Position numbers and translations under genes: made by a program | Notes under the pieces: model-generated | What the model saw: the letters and a program-made list of their open reading frames with translations, nothing else | Told to the model about the DNA's origin: nothing | Database searches by the model: none | Assembly (NCBI RefSeq): GCF_001590925.1 | Contig: NZ_BCTU01000007.1 | Span: 124,001 to 188,000, forward strand | Length of the DNA: 64,000 nucleotides | DNA from: Serratia plymuthica NBRC 102599 | GTDB lineage: Bacteria > Pseudomonadota > Gammaproteobacteria > Enterobacterales > Enterobacteriaceae | Direction of reading: 5' to 3' | Part shown: in pieces, positions 25,919-35,977 of the stretch | Numbering within the stretch: the stretch's first letter is position 1 | How the letters are laid out: each line of letters opens with the position of its first letter

Positions 25919-27205
25919 TTATTGGTTATAGGCACTCTCGCCATGGCTGTTGACGTCCAGACCTTCGCGCTCCTGCTCTTCCGGTACGCGCAGACCGACG
26001 ATGGCGCCCGCCACTTTAAAGGCGATGAAAGCAGCCACACCGGACCAGACCAGGGTGATTGCCACGCTCATCAGTTGGACCAGCACCTGATGGCTCATGG
26101 TAACGCCTTCTGCGTACCCGGTGCCGCCCAGTGAGGCAGAGGTGAACACGCCGGTCAACAGACAGCCGACGATGCCGCACACGCCATGCACGCCGAACAC
26201 GTCACAGGTATCATCCACATTCAGCCATTTCTTCAGCGTGACCACGCCCCACAGACCGGCAACGCCGCCCACCAGGCCGATAATCAGCCCCCCGCCGATA
26301 CCCACGGTACCCGCAGCCGGCGTGATAGCGACCAGCCCGGCGATACAACCGGAGCATGCGCCCAGCAGTGAAGGTTTGCCGCGCACAATCCACTCGGCAA
26401 AGGTCCAGGAGAGGATCGCGCCGGCGGTAGCAACCACGGTGTTCAGGAACGCCAGTGCCGCAATGCCGTTAGCCGCGCTGGCAGAACCGGCGTTGAAGCC
26501 AAACCAGCCGACATACAGGATTGAAGCGCCGGTAAACACCATCGGCAGGTTGTGCGGCTTGAAAGCTTCTTTGCCGAAGCCGGCACGTTTACCCAACAGG
26601 TAGGCGCCAATCAGCCCGGCGCTTGCCGCGTTGATGTGCACTACGGTGCCGCCGGCAAAGTCCAGCGCGCCGTCAGCGGCCAGGAAACCGCCGCCCCATA
26701 CCATGTGCGCAATCGGCAGGTAGGAAATGGTGAACCAGATGGCCGCAAAAATCACTACCGCAGAGAAGCGGATACGCTCGGCAAAGCCACCCACCACCAG
26801 CGCAACGGTAATACAGGCAAAGGAAGCCTGGAATGCCACGTGGATCATCTGGCTAAAGGTGCCGGTGACGCTATCGATGCCAATGCCTTTCAGCATCGCC
26901 GTCTGGAATCCGCCGAAGAATGCATTGCCCTCGCTGAAAGCCAGGCTGTAGCCATAAAGCACCCACAGCACGCACACCATTGCGAAGGTAACGGTGACCT
27001 GAGTCAACATGGAGAGCACGTTTTTGGAACGCAGCAAACCACCGTAAAACAGAGCTACGCCCGGCAAGGTCATGAACAGCACCAAAGCGGTGCAAATCAT
27101 CATGAACGCGTTGTCAGCCTTGTCTGCGACCGCCGGAGCGGCCAGGGCCAAAGAAGGAACCATGGTTACCGTACTCAGGCCCAACATGGATAAAAGTTTT
27201 TTCAT
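25919..27205 (-). CDS. amtB: AmtB, ammonium channel
   Basis: The 428-residue trimeric inner-membrane channel passes ammonium/ammonia. A cleavable signal peptide (about residues 1-22, ending ALAA) precedes eleven hydrophobic helices; the conserved motifs FYGGLLRSKN, the pore region around HMVWGGGFLA and the twin-His helix regions (HINAASAGLIG and DVFGVHGVCGIVG) are present. The ATG at 27205 was chosen over an in-frame TTG because it has a GGGGA site and matches the known family length. It is the second gene of the glnK-amtB operon, 37 bases after glnK, and GlnK plugs the channel when nitrogen is abundant. Confidence 0.97.
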   Translation of the reverse strand: MKKLLSMLGLSTVTMVPSLALAAPAVADKADNAFMMICTALVLFMTLPGVALFYGGLLRSKNVLSMLTQVTVTFAMVCVLWVLYGYSLAFSEGNAFFGGFQTAMLKGIGIDSVTGTFSQMIHVAFQASFACITVALVVGGFAERIRFSAVVIFAAIWFTISYLPIAHMVWGGGFLAADGALDFAGGTVVHINAASAGLIGAYLLGKRAGFGKEAFKPHNLPMVFTGASILYVGWFGFNAGSASAANGIAALAFLNTVVATAGAILSWTFAEWIVRGKPSLLGACSGCIAGLVAITPAAGTVGIGGGLIIGLVGGVAGLWGVVTLKKWLNVDDTCDVFGVHGVCGIVGCLLTGVFTSASLGGTGYAEGVTMSHQVLVQLMSVAITLVWSGVAAFIAFKVAGAIVGLRVPEEQEREGLDVNSHGESAYNQ

Positions 27206-27241
27206 TATCAATCCATCCCCATTACTTTACTGAGCCTGTGA

Positions 27242-27580
27242 TTACAGTGCTGCTTCGTCTGTTTCGCCGGTGCGAATGCGAATGACACGTTGCAATTCGG
27301 CAACGAAAATTTTGCCGTCACCGATTTTACCGGTGTAGGCCGCTTTACTAATGACATCAACCACTTCGTCCAACTGATCGTCGGCGATAGCAATGTCGAT
27401 TTTGACTTTAGGTAAGAAGTTGACGCTGTATTCCGCTCCGCGATAGAGCTCAGCATGACCCTTCTGGCGACCAAACCCTTTCACTTCGGTTACGGTCAGC
27501 CCCTGAATACCTACAGAGGATAGGGCTTCACGCACGTCCTCCAGCTTGAATGGTTTAATCACCACGGTAACCAGCTTCAT
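27242..27580 (-). CDS. glnK: GlnK, PII nitrogen signal protein
   Basis: The 112-residue trimeric PII protein integrates nitrogen and energy status and regulates AmtB. Tyr51 (GAEYSV), the uridylylation site on the T-loop, is present, as are KGFGRQKGH and the C-loop TGKIGDGKIF. The start at 27580 gives the canonical MKLVTVVIKPF; a longer frame upstream lacks support and would extend into the promoter. A sigma-54 promoter lies about 50 bases upstream with two distant NtrC-like sites. Confidence 0.97.
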   Translation of the reverse strand: MKLVTVVIKPFKLEDVREALSSVGIQGLTVTEVKGFGRQKGHAELYRGAEYSVNFLPKVKIDIAIADDQLDEVVDVISKAAYTGKIGDGKIFVAELQRVIRIRTGETDEAAL

Positions 27581-27632
27581 ATTGCCCCTCCACGAATTAA
27601 GCCCAAACTCCCCCTTGGTACGAGTCTTATAA

Positions 27633-27648
27633 AGCAAAGGCTATGCCA
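27633..27648 (-). promoter_or_regulatory. Sigma-54 promoter of glnK-amtB
   Basis: Read on the minus strand, TGGCATAGCCTTTGCT has the -24 GG and -12 GC elements with the correct five-base gap, matching TGGCAC-N5-TTGCW with one difference. It lies about 53 bases before the glnK start codon. Confidence 0.88.
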
Positions 27649-27755
27649 CAAATGGTTTTGTGCGCGAATTCAGCAAATTAACCGACGGGCTGGCGATGCG
27701 ACGTACCGAGGCTACCCGGCAACCGGTTCCTGCGAGGGTGATCGATTAAATATTG

Positions 27756-27792
27756 CGCACTAATTTGGTGCGTGATGCGTCGAAAAAGTGCA
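27756..27792 (-). promoter_or_regulatory. Two NtrC-like enhancer sites upstream of glnK
   Basis: CGCACTAATTTGGTGCG (27756-27772) and TGCGTCGAAAAAGTGCA (27776-27792) each fit TGCAC-N7-GTGCA with one or two changes. Their centres are 20 bases apart, two helical turns, and about 120-145 bases upstream of the sigma-54 promoter, a typical NtrC enhancer layout. A weaker third match is at 27818-27834. Confidence 0.7.
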
Positions 27793-27841
27793 GAGCAAGG
27801 GATTTGAAAAGGATGGATGCCTGTTTGTGGTGCGTGGCGGG

Positions 27842-27873
27842 AAAAAGAAAGGGCCGGTTTTGATGACCGGCCC
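27842..27873 (-). terminator. Terminator of mdlAB
   Basis: The stem GGGCCGGT/ACCGGCCC with loop bases between is followed on the minus strand by CTTTCTTTTT, a few bases after the mdlB stop. Confidence 0.85.
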
Positions 27874-27879
27874 CTGGGA

Positions 27880-29658
27880 TTAGGCGGTTTGCGTTTCTTC
27901 GCGGCTGGCAGCGGCCAGCTCCTCGCCCACCAGTTGCAGTTGATACATCTGGTAGTAACGCCCCTGCTGCGCCAGCAGTTGCTGATGATTGCCCTGCTCG
28001 ACTGCCTGACCGCGGTGCAACACCAAAATCGAGTCGGCATCGACAATGGTCGACAGACGGTGAGCGATCACCACCAACGTGGTGTGTTCACGGATCAAAC
28101 GCAGCGCGCGCTGGATCGCCTGCTCGGTTCCGGAGTCAATGTTGGCGGTCGCCTCGTCCAGGATCAGGATCTGCGGCGCCTGCACCAACACTCTGGCCAT
28201 TGCCAACAGCTGTTTCTGGCCCACCGACAGATTGTTGCCCTGCTCGCCCAGACGGGTATGGATGCCCTGCGGGAAGGTCCGTACCAGCTCAGCCAACTGC
28301 ACCGTTTCCAGCGCCTGCCAGACCGTCTCTTCGCTGATGTTGCGCCCCAGAGTCACGTTGGCCAGCACCGATTCGGCGATCACCACCGGATCTTGCTGCA
28401 CCATTGCCACACCCTGGCGCAGCGTGCGGTGCGACAGGTTGGACAGCGGACGGCCGTCAAGGCGCACTTCGCCTTCGTTGACCGGGTAATAACCCATCAG
28501 CAAATTAGCCAAGGTGCTCTTGCCGCTGCCGGTATGGCCGACCAGCGCCACGAAACCGCGCGAAGGCACCGACAGCGAAATATGTTGCAGCACCTTTTTA
28601 TCTTCACGGTAAGCAAAGCTCAGGTTGTCGATGTCGATACGGCCGCTTTCCAGTGGGCGATCGTCCGTCCCGTAACTTTGCTGGCTGCGGTCCATCAACT
28701 CGAAAATGCGCTCGCCGGCCACCACCGCCTGTTGCAGGATCGACTGTTGCGACGTCAGTTCGATTAGCGGCTCATTCAGGCGCCCCAGGTAGTTGATAAA
28801 AGCATACAGCACCCCGACGCCTATCGACCCTTCGCCGCTGAAACCGAACAGCATCAGCAGGCCGCACAGCACCAGCGCCGAAAACAGGCTGAGCAGCGGC
28901 CGCAGCAGAAAACCGTCCAGGCGCAGCGTCTGCATACGCGCGGAATAGTGTGACCGACTGGCTGCGCTCATGCGTTCGCCAAAGCGGATCTGCTGACGGA
29001 ACTGTTGGATCACGCCCATGCCGTTGATCACTTCATTAAAACCGTCGTTGATGTCCGCCAGATAGCCGCGCATCCGGCGTACGACCGGCGTGCTGTAGTA
29101 CTGATAAATACCCATCACCACAAATACCGCCGGGAAGATGCAAATCGCCACCAGCGCCATGCGCCAGTCGAGGCTAAACATCGCCACCAGCATGGCACCA
29201 ATCAACGCGGCACTTTTCAGCACGGTGGAAACCACCATTACGTACAGATCTTTAATCACTTCGGTGTCATTGGTCACCCGGGAGATTAACTGCCCGACCG
29301 GTTGCGTATCGAAAGCGCTGAGCGGCTGACGCAGTGCAGCGTCCATCACATCGGTGCGCAGACGTTGAACCACCCCCACCGCGGCCTGATTGAACAGCAG
29401 CGCCTGAAAATAGTGCAGCGCCGCCGCCAACAGCTCCAGCAGAATGTAGGCCGCCGCCAGCCCGCAGACGATCATCAACGGCAATTGCCCTTTGGCGACG
29501 TAATTATCGATAAAGTAACTGACCAGAATCGGCCCGGCGACTTCCGCCGCGGCCGCTACCCACAGCATCAACACCGCCAGCCCCAGCGGTTTGCGGTAGG
29601 GCGAACCATAAGCCAGCAGCCGTTTCAGCGTCGGCCACAGCTTTTGCATTTTATTCAT
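27880..29658 (-). CDS. mdlB: MdlB/SmdB, multidrug ABC exporter half-transporter
   Basis: The 592-residue half-transporter has a six-helix membrane domain (about residues 15-310) and a nucleotide-binding domain with Walker [10 protein letters not shown], signature LSVGQKQ and Walker [18 protein letters not shown] is a slightly degenerate signature, as usual in one half of heterodimeric exporters. It pairs with the mdlA product; the Serratia pair has been described as SmdAB, a drug efflux pump. The start overlaps the mdlA stop by eight bases. Confidence 0.95.
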   Translation of the reverse strand: MNKMQKLWPTLKRLLAYGSPYRKPLGLAVLMLWVAAAAEVAGPILVSYFIDNYVAKGQLPLMIVCGLAAAYILLELLAAALHYFQALLFNQAAVGVVQRLRTDVMDAALRQPLSAFDTQPVGQLISRVTNDTEVIKDLYVMVVSTVLKSAALIGAMLVAMFSLDWRMALVAICIFPAVFVVMGIYQYYSTPVVRRMRGYLADINDGFNEVINGMGVIQQFRQQIRFGERMSAASRSHYSARMQTLRLDGFLLRPLLSLFSALVLCGLLMLFGFSGEGSIGVGVLYAFINYLGRLNEPLIELTSQQSILQQAVVAGERIFELMDRSQQSYGTDDRPLESGRIDIDNLSFAYREDKKVLQHISLSVPSRGFVALVGHTGSGKSTLANLLMGYYPVNEGEVRLDGRPLSNLSHRTLRQGVAMVQQDPVVIAESVLANVTLGRNISEETVWQALETVQLAELVRTFPQGIHTRLGEQGNNLSVGQKQLLAMARVLVQAPQILILDEATANIDSGTEQAIQRALRLIREHTTLVVIAHRLSTIVDADSILVLHRGQAVEQGNHQQLLAQQGRYYQMYQLQLVGEELAAASREETQTA

Positions 29659-31426
29659 TGGTTAACATCTCCTCGCCGGCTTGCGGAGCTTCATCCAGCG
29701 CCGCCTCCAGTTGCTGATAGCGATACATATCGCGATACCAGCCTGGCTGAGTTGCCAGCGACGCATGCTGGCCGCGCTGCGCCACGCCGCCGTGCTGTAT
29801 CACCAGGATCTCGCTGGCTTCGGTCAACGCCGAAAGCCGGTGCGCGCTGATAATCACCGTACGGTTCTGCCCCCAGCTGCGTAAATTGTGCAGGATCTGA
29901 TGTTCAGTACGGCCATCCACCGCCGAGAGCGCGTCGTCGAGGATCAGGATCTCCGCATCCAGCAACAAGGCACGTGCAATGGAAATACGCTGTTTCTGCC
30001 CACCGGAGAGCATTACGCCGCGCTCGCCCACTTCGGTTTCATAGCCCTGCGGCAGCCGCAAGATATCCTCGTGCACGCTGGCCAGACGAGCTGCGCGTTC
30101 AATCTGCTCCTGCGTCGCTCCCGGCTTGCCCAGCGCAATATTGTTGGCAACGCTGTCCGAAAACAGGAACGGCGTCTGGCTGACCACGGACAGCCTCGAG
30201 CGCCAATCGTCAAGCTTCACCTGAGTCAGCGGCATCCCCTGATAGCTAATCTGGCCCTCGTCAATGTCAAACTGACGCTGGATCAACGACAGCAGCGTCG
30301 ACTTCCCGGCACCGGTTGGCCCGCACAGGCCGAGCATCTGCCCCGGCGCCAGTTTCAGCGCCACGTTGTGCAGAGCCGCGTGCGAATTTCCCGGGTAATG
30401 GAATGCCCGGATGTCGACCTCCAGGTTGCCGCGCCCGGCCGGCAACAGGCTCTCGCCGTCGGTCACCGCCGGCGCTTCCTCCAGCAGGCTGCGAATACGG
30501 CCATACGCCGCGCTGCCGCGCTCCACGATGTTGAACATCCAGGCCAGCGCCAGCATCGGCCAAATCATCAGGCCAAGGTACATCACGAAGCTGGTCAATT
30601 GGCCAAGCGTCAGCGAACCGTTGACCACCATCCAACTGCCGCCGCCGATCGCCAGCAAATTGGAAGCGCCGATGGCGATATAAATCGTCGGATCAAAACG
30701 GGCGTCTATTCGCGCCACGTGCATATTTTTGGCGCCGGTTTGCGCGGCGACTTCCGCAAACTGGTTGGACTGATGATCTTCCAGGCCGAATGCCTTGATC
30801 ATACGAATGCTGGTCATGCTTTCCTGAGCCTGATCGTTCAGGCTGGAAAAGGCTGCCTGCGCCGATTTAAAGCGCTGATGCAACTGATCGCCATAATACT
30901 TAATCACAATCGCCATGATCGGCATCGGGATCAGCGACAGCAGAGTCAGTTGCCAGCTGATTTGGGTACTCATCACCACCAGCACCGCCAACCCCATCAC
31001 CAGTGAATCCACCAGCGTCAGCACCCCTTCACCGGCGGCGAAAACCACCCGATCCACATCATTGGTGGCGCGCGCCATCAGATCACCGGTGCGGTGACGC
31101 AGATAAAAGGCCGGATTCTGCCTGCTGAGCTGGCGATAAAAATTCTCGCGCAGTTCAACGGCGAGTTGGTAGGAAGCACCAAACAGCAGCACCCGCCACA
31201 CGTAGCGCAGCAGGTAAACAATCACGGCGGTGCCGAGCATCAGCCCCAGCCAGGCCATCAACACGCCGGCGGACATCTGTTTTTCGGTGATGCCGTCGAC
31301 AATGATGCCCACCAGCTTGGGCGGCAACAGTTGCAGTATGGCGATGACGATCAGCAGCACCACCGCCCCCAGGTAGCGGCGCCACTCGCGGCGGAAATAC
31401 CAGCCGATTTGAGCAAATAATCTCAC
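29651..31426 (-). CDS. mdlA: MdlA/SmdA, multidrug ABC exporter half-transporter
   Basis: The 591-residue half-transporter has the membrane domain (about residues 15-305) and an ATPase domain with Walker [10 protein letters not shown], canonical signature LSGGQKQ and Walker [16 protein letters not shown], where the Asp after ILILD replaces the catalytic Glu found in typical ABC proteins; this marks the degenerate ATP site in heterodimeric exporters. GTG start at 31426. It is followed by mdlB and lies downstream of decR in the same direction with a 94-base gap. Confidence 0.95.
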   Translation of the reverse strand: MRLFAQIGWYFRREWRRYLGAVVLLIVIAILQLLPPKLVGIIVDGITEKQMSAGVLMAWLGLMLGTAVIVYLLRYVWRVLLFGASYQLAVELRENFYRQLSRQNPAFYLRHRTGDLMARATNDVDRVVFAAGEGVLTLVDSLVMGLAVLVVMSTQISWQLTLLSLIPMPIMAIVIKYYGDQLHQRFKSAQAAFSSLNDQAQESMTSIRMIKAFGLEDHQSNQFAEVAAQTGAKNMHVARIDARFDPTIYIAIGASNLLAIGGGSWMVVNGSLTLGQLTSFVMYLGLMIWPMLALAWMFNIVERGSAAYGRIRSLLEEAPAVTDGESLLPAGRGNLEVDIRAFHYPGNSHAALHNVALKLAPGQMLGLCGPTGAGKSTLLSLIQRQFDIDEGQISYQGMPLTQVKLDDWRSRLSVVSQTPFLFSDSVANNIALGKPGATQEQIERAARLASVHEDILRLPQGYETEVGERGVMLSGGQKQRISIARALLLDAEILILDDALSAVDGRTEHQILHNLRSWGQNRTVIISAHRLSALTEASEILVIQHGGVAQRGQHASLATQPGWYRDMYRYQQLEAALDEAPQAGEEMLTNE

Positions 31427-31520
31427 GCAGTTTTATTCCAGGATAATGTAGTCGATTTTACTCTTGCTCTGACTCAGCAGAGTAGAATACCACCGTTACT
31501 TTGCCAGTTTGGTGAACATT

Positions 31521-31982
31521 TCACTCGGGAACCGGCAGCGCGGTGGTGTATTTGATTTTTTCCATCGCGAAGCTGGAAGTGACGTCGATCAACCCCGGCA
31601 CGCCGTTCACCAGGCGCTTGTAAAAGCTGTCGTAACTCTTCATGTCCGCCACTTCCACCTGCATCAGGTAATCGTACTCTCCCGCCATGCGATAGAACGC
31701 CAGCACCTCTGGCATCTGTTGGGTCAGTTGCACGAACTTCTGATACCACTCGCTGCTGTGCTGCTGGGTTTTGATCAGCACAAACGCCGTCAGCCCCAGG
31801 CCCAGCTTTTCGTTATCCAGCAGCGCGACGCGCCCACGGATGTAGCCTTCATCTTCCAGCCGCTTCAGCCTTTTCCAGCAGGGCGTCGACGTCAGATTGA
31901 CCGCGTCGGCCAGCGCCTGCAGCGACTGCGTGCAGTCCTGTTGCAGCATGCACAGTAATTTACGGTCTGTTTTATCTAACAT
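31521..31982 (-). CDS. decR: DecR (YbaO), Lrp/AsnC-family cysteine-responsive regulator
   Basis: The 153-residue protein has an N-terminal winged-helix DNA-binding domain (about residues 3-60, [15 protein letters not shown]...[16 protein letters not shown]) and a C-terminal RAM ligand domain. In E. coli, DecR activates a cysteine detoxification operon in response to cysteine. Here the divergent neighbour is a PLP enzyme that looks like a cysteine desulfhydrase, supporting the same role locally. A large dyad sits two bases upstream of its start codon and is a plausible autoregulatory operator. Confidence 0.93.
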   Translation of the reverse strand: MLDKTDRKLLCMLQQDCTQSLQALADAVNLTSTPCWKRLKRLEDEGYIRGRVALLDNEKLGLGLTAFVLIKTQQHSSEWYQKFVQLTQQMPEVLAFYRMAGEYDYLMQVEVADMKSYDSFYKRLVNGVPGLIDVTSSFAMEKIKYTTALPVPE

Positions 31983-31983
31983 A

Positions 31984-32020
31984 TCGCCAACCAGGAGAAA
32001 AATTTTCTCCTATTAGGCGA
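31984..32020. promoter_or_regulatory. 37-base dyad between decR and the PLP desulfhydrase gene
   Basis: AGGAGAAAAATTTTCTCCT (31993-32011) is a perfect 19-base palindrome centred at 32002, flanked symmetrically by TCGCC and GGCGA that also pair. It is between the two divergent genes and is the likely DecR (Lrp-family) binding site. Confidence 0.65.
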
Positions 32021-32104
32021 TTAAACAGGGAAAATGGCAATCCTTTTTTCCCAGCGACAGGCTATGCTACGCGGTAAACAAGCCCCCTATTCTGAGGCCA
32101 GACG

Positions 32105-33145
32105 ATGACAAATTCTTGGGTAAAATATGCGATCGGTGAAATAGAAGCGGATTTCCAACGCTCCGCCGACACGCACCTGATCCGCCTGAACCTGCCTGAA
32201 TTTCCCGGTATCTGCCTGTACCTGAAAGATGAAAGCACTCACCCGACCGGCAGCCTGAAGCACCGGTTGGCCCGTTCGCTGTTCCTGTACGGTTTGTGCA
32301 ACGGTTGGATCACCGAAAACACCACGATTATCGAAGCCTCTTCCGGCAGTACCGCGGTATCCGAGGCCTACTTCGCTCGGCTGATTGGTTTACCGTTTAT
32401 CGCCGTGATGCCGTCCTGCACCGCGCGCCGCAAAGTTGAGCAAATCGCCTTCTACGGCGGCCGTTGCCACTTTGTCGACCATGCGGCGCAAATTTACGCC
32501 GTCTCCGAACAATTGGCGAAAGAGCTGAACGGCCACTATATGGATCAGTTTACCTACGCCGAGCGTGCGACAGACTGGCGCGGTAACAACAACATCGCCG
32601 ACAGCATCTTCCGCCAGATGGCGCGCGAGCCCTTCCCGGTACCCAAACATATTGTGATGAGCGCCGGTACCGGCGGCACCTCTGCAACTCTGGGGCGCTA
32701 TATTCGCTATCAAGGGCACGACACGCGCCTGACGGTGGTCGATCCGGAAAACTCGGTGTTCTACGATTGTTTCCACCAGCGCGACCGCACCATTATCGGC
32801 AGTTGCGGCAGCCGGATCGAAGGCATTGGCCGCCCACGCGCCGAGCCTTCATTTATTCCGTCGGTAGTCGACGCTATGCTGCGCGTACCGGATGCGGCCA
32901 GCGTCGCCACTATCCACTGGCTGGAAAAAGTGTTGGGGCGCAAAGTGGGTGCCTCCACCGGCACCAACGTTTGGGGCGCGCTGCAATTGGCGAAACAAAT
33001 GCGTGAAAAGACTGAGCAGGGATCGATCGTTACCCTGTTGTGCGACAGCGGCGAACGCTATCTGGACACTTATTACAACCCGGAATGGGTGAACAACAAT
33101 ATTGGTGACCTGACACCCTGGCTGGCGCAACTGGAAGATCTGTAA
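32105..33145 (+). CDS. PLP-dependent cysteine synthase/desulfhydrase-family enzyme
   Basis: The 346-residue protein belongs to the fold-type II PLP family (cysteine synthase/threonine deaminase). Lys52 in [10 protein letters not shown] is the probable Schiff-base lysine, ASSGSTA (about 77-83) binds the substrate carboxylate, and [12 protein letters not shown] binds the PLP phosphate. Position opposite decR suggests it degrades cysteine to pyruvate, ammonia and sulfide, a cysteine-inducible arrangement reported in related enterobacteria. The exact reaction cannot be read from sequence; cysteine synthase or cystathionine beta-synthase-like activity remains possible. Confidence 0.82.
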   Translation: MTNSWVKYAIGEIEADFQRSADTHLIRLNLPEFPGICLYLKDESTHPTGSLKHRLARSLFLYGLCNGWITENTTIIEASSGSTAVSEAYFARLIGLPFIAVMPSCTARRKVEQIAFYGGRCHFVDHAAQIYAVSEQLAKELNGHYMDQFTYAERATDWRGNNNIADSIFRQMAREPFPVPKHIVMSAGTGGTSATLGRYIRYQGHDTRLTVVDPENSVFYDCFHQRDRTIIGSCGSRIEGIGRPRAEPSFIPSVVDAMLRVPDAASVATIHWLEKVLGRKVGASTGTNVWGALQLAKQMREKTEQGSIVTLLCDSGERYLDTYYNPEWVNNNIGDLTPWLAQLEDL

Positions 33146-33156
33146 GCATCGAGAAC

Positions 33157-33184
33157 AAAAAAAGCCGGGTAAGTCATACCCGGC
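33157..33184 (-). terminator. Terminator of cof
   Basis: The stem GCCGGGTA/TACCCGGC with a four-base loop is followed on the minus strand by TTTTTTTGTTC. It may also lie within the 3' end of the convergent PLP-enzyme transcript. Confidence 0.82.
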
Positions 33185-33203
33185 CGGCTGTAAAAGTAAA
33201 ACC

Positions 33204-34028
33204 TCATAATTCGGGGGAATAGGTGAGGTAAGGTGAACGCAGCCAATGTTGCAAATAGTGAGCCACCGCCTGCTGTTCGCAGTGGCCGATAACCGGTAGC
33301 CGGGGCAGCAGCGACTTCAACTGCGGCAAGGCATTGCCCATCACCACGCCGTGCCCCACCGTCGCCAGCATCTCCTTGTCGTTCATCGCATCGCCAAACG
33401 CCATGCAGTCCGCCATCGTTATCCCCAGGTGGCGGCTCAGCATATCCAACGCAGTGCCCTTGTTGCAGCCGAGCGGCAGCACCTCCAGGCATTCGTAAGC
33501 GGAAAAACAAAGATCGGCCCTGTCGCCCAGATGCGCCTGCAGTTGCAGCTGCAATGCCAGTAACGCCTCGTGCGGCGCGATAAAACACACTTTACTGTTG
33601 CCGAACGCCGGCAGCCGGCGCAGTTCCGCCAGTTGGAAACGAAAACCGCTCAGGTGATGTGCCCTTAGCATCTCGTCCGGTACCGCAAATTCCGTTATCC
33701 AGCCTTCATCACGAAAAACGTGCATGCTGGCCTCGGTGCGCCAGTGGGTATGCAGCACCTCTTCGGCAATATCGGCGGGCAAATCGGTGGCGTGCAGTTG
33801 CTGCCCCCGATTGTCGTAAACCCGGGTACCGTTGCCGGTAATCAGATAGCCCTGCAGGCCGAGTTGCGCCATGATCGGCTGAGCATCAAGGTAGTGGCGC
33901 CCGGTGGCGAAGGTCACGATCATGTCTCGTTCAACCAGTTGCTTCAGCACCGCCAGGGTTTCCGATCCGACCCGGTGATCCGGCGTCAGCAAAGTGCCAT
34001 CCATATCAAAAGCCGCCAGACGATACAT
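33204..34028 (-). CDS. cof: Cof, HAD-family HMP-PP phosphatase
   Basis: The 274-residue Cof-type haloacid dehalogenase phosphatase dephosphorylates the thiamine precursor HMP-pyrophosphate and some sugar phosphates. Motif I is DMDGTLL (about residues 8-14) and the late motif [10 protein letters not shown] is near residues 209-218. The start at 34028 places motif I near the N-terminus as in the family; the longer upstream frame would run into the ybaE promoter. Divergent from ybaE. Confidence 0.93.
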   Translation of the reverse strand: MYRLAAFDMDGTLLTPDHRVGSETLAVLKQLVERDMIVTFATGRHYLDAQPIMAQLGLQGYLITGNGTRVYDNRGQQLHATDLPADIAEEVLHTHWRTEASMHVFRDEGWITEFAVPDEMLRAHHLSGFRFQLAELRRLPAFGNSKVCFIAPHEALLALQLQLQAHLGDRADLCFSAYECLEVLPLGCNKGTALDMLSRHLGITMADCMAFGDAMNDKEMLATVGHGVVMGNALPQLKSLLPRLPVIGHCEQQAVAHYLQHWLRSPYLTYSPEL

Positions 34029-34131
34029 AAAGACCTCGTGAATGTGAACGCGATTACAATCACTGCAGTATGGGATGGTATTTGCGGAAGTAATAGTGAA
34101 CAATTCTGCAAAACTGTTCCGGATTTCTATC

Positions 34132-35856
34132 ATGCGCCTGACCCACCGTCTCAGCCAATATCAACGCCTGTACCAGCAGATCGGCGGCGCGCCGGTGGCG
34201 ATCACCATCGGCGAGCTGGCGGCGCTGTTCTATTGCAGCGAACGCCATGCCCGCACGCTGGTGCAGCAGTTGCAGGATCAAGGCTGGCTGAGCTGGCATT
34301 CACAGGCCGGGCGCGGCAAACGCGCTCGTCTTCACTGCCTGAAAACCCCGGATGAACTGCGGGCCGCTCATCTGCAAAGATTGTTGCAAAACGGCGATCA
34401 TCAGGGCGCATTGGAAATGGCGCAGTTGGATCCGCAACATCTGCAAGAGTTGCTCAGCCCACACCTCGGCGGCCAATGGCAGGCGGGCAGCCCGACGCTG
34501 CGTATCCCCTACTACCGTACGCTGGAAACCCTGGATCCGCTGACCCTCACCGGCCGTGCCGAGCAACATCTGGTCGCCACACTGCACGCCGGATTGACGC
34601 GCTTTATGACCGGCAACCCCGAGCCACAACCGGATCTGGCCCATCACTGGCAAATCAGTGACGACGGGCTGTGCTGGCAGTTTTTTCTGCGCAGCCAGTT
34701 GCGCTGGCATAACGGCGAACCGCTGACCGGGCAACAGCTGCTGCAAACGTTGGAGAAATTACTCCAGCATCCGCGCAGCCAGCCAAGCCTGGCCAGCGTT
34801 GCCGCCATCAGCCTGCCTCATGCCTTGTGCATCCAGTTTGATCTGCTGCGCCCGGACTTTTGGCTGGCACACCGGCTGGCAGAGTTGCCCTGTCTGCTGA
34901 CCCACCCGGACTCGCCGGGCATTGGCGCCGGCCCCTTTAAGCTCACGCTAAATGAGCCGCATCTGGTACGCCTGGAGCAGCATCCGTTTTACCATTTGCA
35001 GCATCCTTATCTGGAAAGCATTGAGTATTGGATCACCCCGGAACTGCATGCCGGCGGCGCTTACACCAGTTGCCAGCACCCGGTGCGTATTACCATCGGC
35101 CCTCAGGAAGAGCTGGCGCTGGCCCGGCCGGTGCAACGCAGCATGAGCCTGGGCTGGTGCTATCTGGCGATTAACCTGAAGCATGGCGTGATCAGTGAAG
35201 CACAGGGGCAGAAACTGCTGATGCTAATCCAGCAATCCGGCCTGATGGCCAATCTGCCGGTCCCCAACAGCGTCATCACCCCCAGCCACGAGATGCTGCC
35301 TGGCTGGGCGATCCCGCAACATCTGGCCTGCGAGGATATTGCCCTGCCCGCCAGGCTGACGCTGTTGTACCGGCCGCCGGTTGAGCTGGAGACGGTCACG
35401 GTGGCGCTGCAACAATTATTGGCGCGCCATGGCTGTGAGCTGGAGGTGCGTTACTATGCGGGCAAACGCTGGCAAAGCGCGGAGCAAATCGAACAGGCCG
35501 ATCTCCTGCTGGCGGATAACCTGATCGGTGAGTCGCCAGAAGCCACGCTGGAAAGCTGGTTGCGGCAAGATACGCTGTGGCGTGGCATTTTGCCTGACTC
35601 ACGCTGGCAGCATCAGCAACAAACGTTGCAGCGGATCCAGCAATTTCCCGCGCAGCAACCGCGTTTTGAGCAATTGAAAACTTACTATCAGCAGTTGATG
35701 GCAGCGGCGATCATCACCCCGCTGTTTCACTACCAATATCAAATCAGCGCACCACCGCGTATTCATGGCGTTACCCTGACCGCCTATGGCTGGTTTGATT
35801 TCTGCCAGGCCTGGCTGCCACCCCCGGTGGAGAATCAACCACAGCCTCCTCAGTGA
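34132..35856 (+). CDS. ybaE: YbaE, SgrR-like transcriptional regulator / solute-binding fusion
   Basis: The 574-residue protein combines an N-terminal SgrR-type winged-helix DNA-binding domain (about residues 1-110) with a C-terminal family 5 extracellular solute-binding-like domain (about 160-460) that in SgrR senses a small molecule. No signal peptide is present, so the binding domain works in the cytoplasm. The start at 34132 is chosen for the motif [19 protein letters not shown]; the longer frame adds unlikely residues. Its place between cof and queC matches E. coli ybaE, whose ligand and targets are not established. It is a paralogue of SgrR rather than SgrR itself. Confidence 0.88.
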   Translation: MRLTHRLSQYQRLYQQIGGAPVAITIGELAALFYCSERHARTLVQQLQDQGWLSWHSQAGRGKRARLHCLKTPDELRAAHLQRLLQNGDHQGALEMAQLDPQHLQELLSPHLGGQWQAGSPTLRIPYYRTLETLDPLTLTGRAEQHLVATLHAGLTRFMTGNPEPQPDLAHHWQISDDGLCWQFFLRSQLRWHNGEPLTGQQLLQTLEKLLQHPRSQPSLASVAAISLPHALCIQFDLLRPDFWLAHRLAELPCLLTHPDSPGIGAGPFKLTLNEPHLVRLEQHPFYHLQHPYLESIEYWITPELHAGGAYTSCQHPVRITIGPQEELALARPVQRSMSLGWCYLAINLKHGVISEAQGQKLLMLIQQSGLMANLPVPNSVITPSHEMLPGWAIPQHLACEDIALPARLTLLYRPPVELETVTVALQQLLARHGCELEVRYYAGKRWQSAEQIEQADLLLADNLIGESPEATLESWLRQDTLWRGILPDSRWQHQQQTLQRIQQFPAQQPRFEQLKTYYQQLMAAAIITPLFHYQYQISAPPRIHGVTLTAYGWFDFCQAWLPPPVENQPQPPQ

Positions 35857-35923
35857 TAAATGGAAGCGGCGGCTACGACATGCAGCCATTTCTGCTACCC
35901 TAGTTGCCGCACGCATTTTTTAT

Positions 35924-35951
35924 CCGGTCGCCCGAGGGTGCCTCGGCCCGG
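35924..35951 (+). other. Hairpin in the queC leader
   Basis: CCGAGG-GTG-CCTCGG-type pairing (35932-35946) with flanking CCGG/CCGG (35924-35927 and 35948-35951) makes a GC-rich hairpin ending 26 bases before the queC start. No T-run follows, so it is not a standard terminator, and it does not look like a preQ1 riboswitch. Confidence 0.45.
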
Positions 35952-35977
35952 TTTCAGCCATAAAATAAGGTGATTTT

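Noticed and set aside
29888..31006. 372-codon plus-strand frame opposite mdlA
   Set aside because: Antisense to mdlA with His/Gln/Arg-rich shadow composition.
35857..35977. preQ1 riboswitch before queC
   Set aside because: The leader has a GC-rich hairpin but no recognisable preQ1 aptamer core by eye; a covariance-model search would decide.
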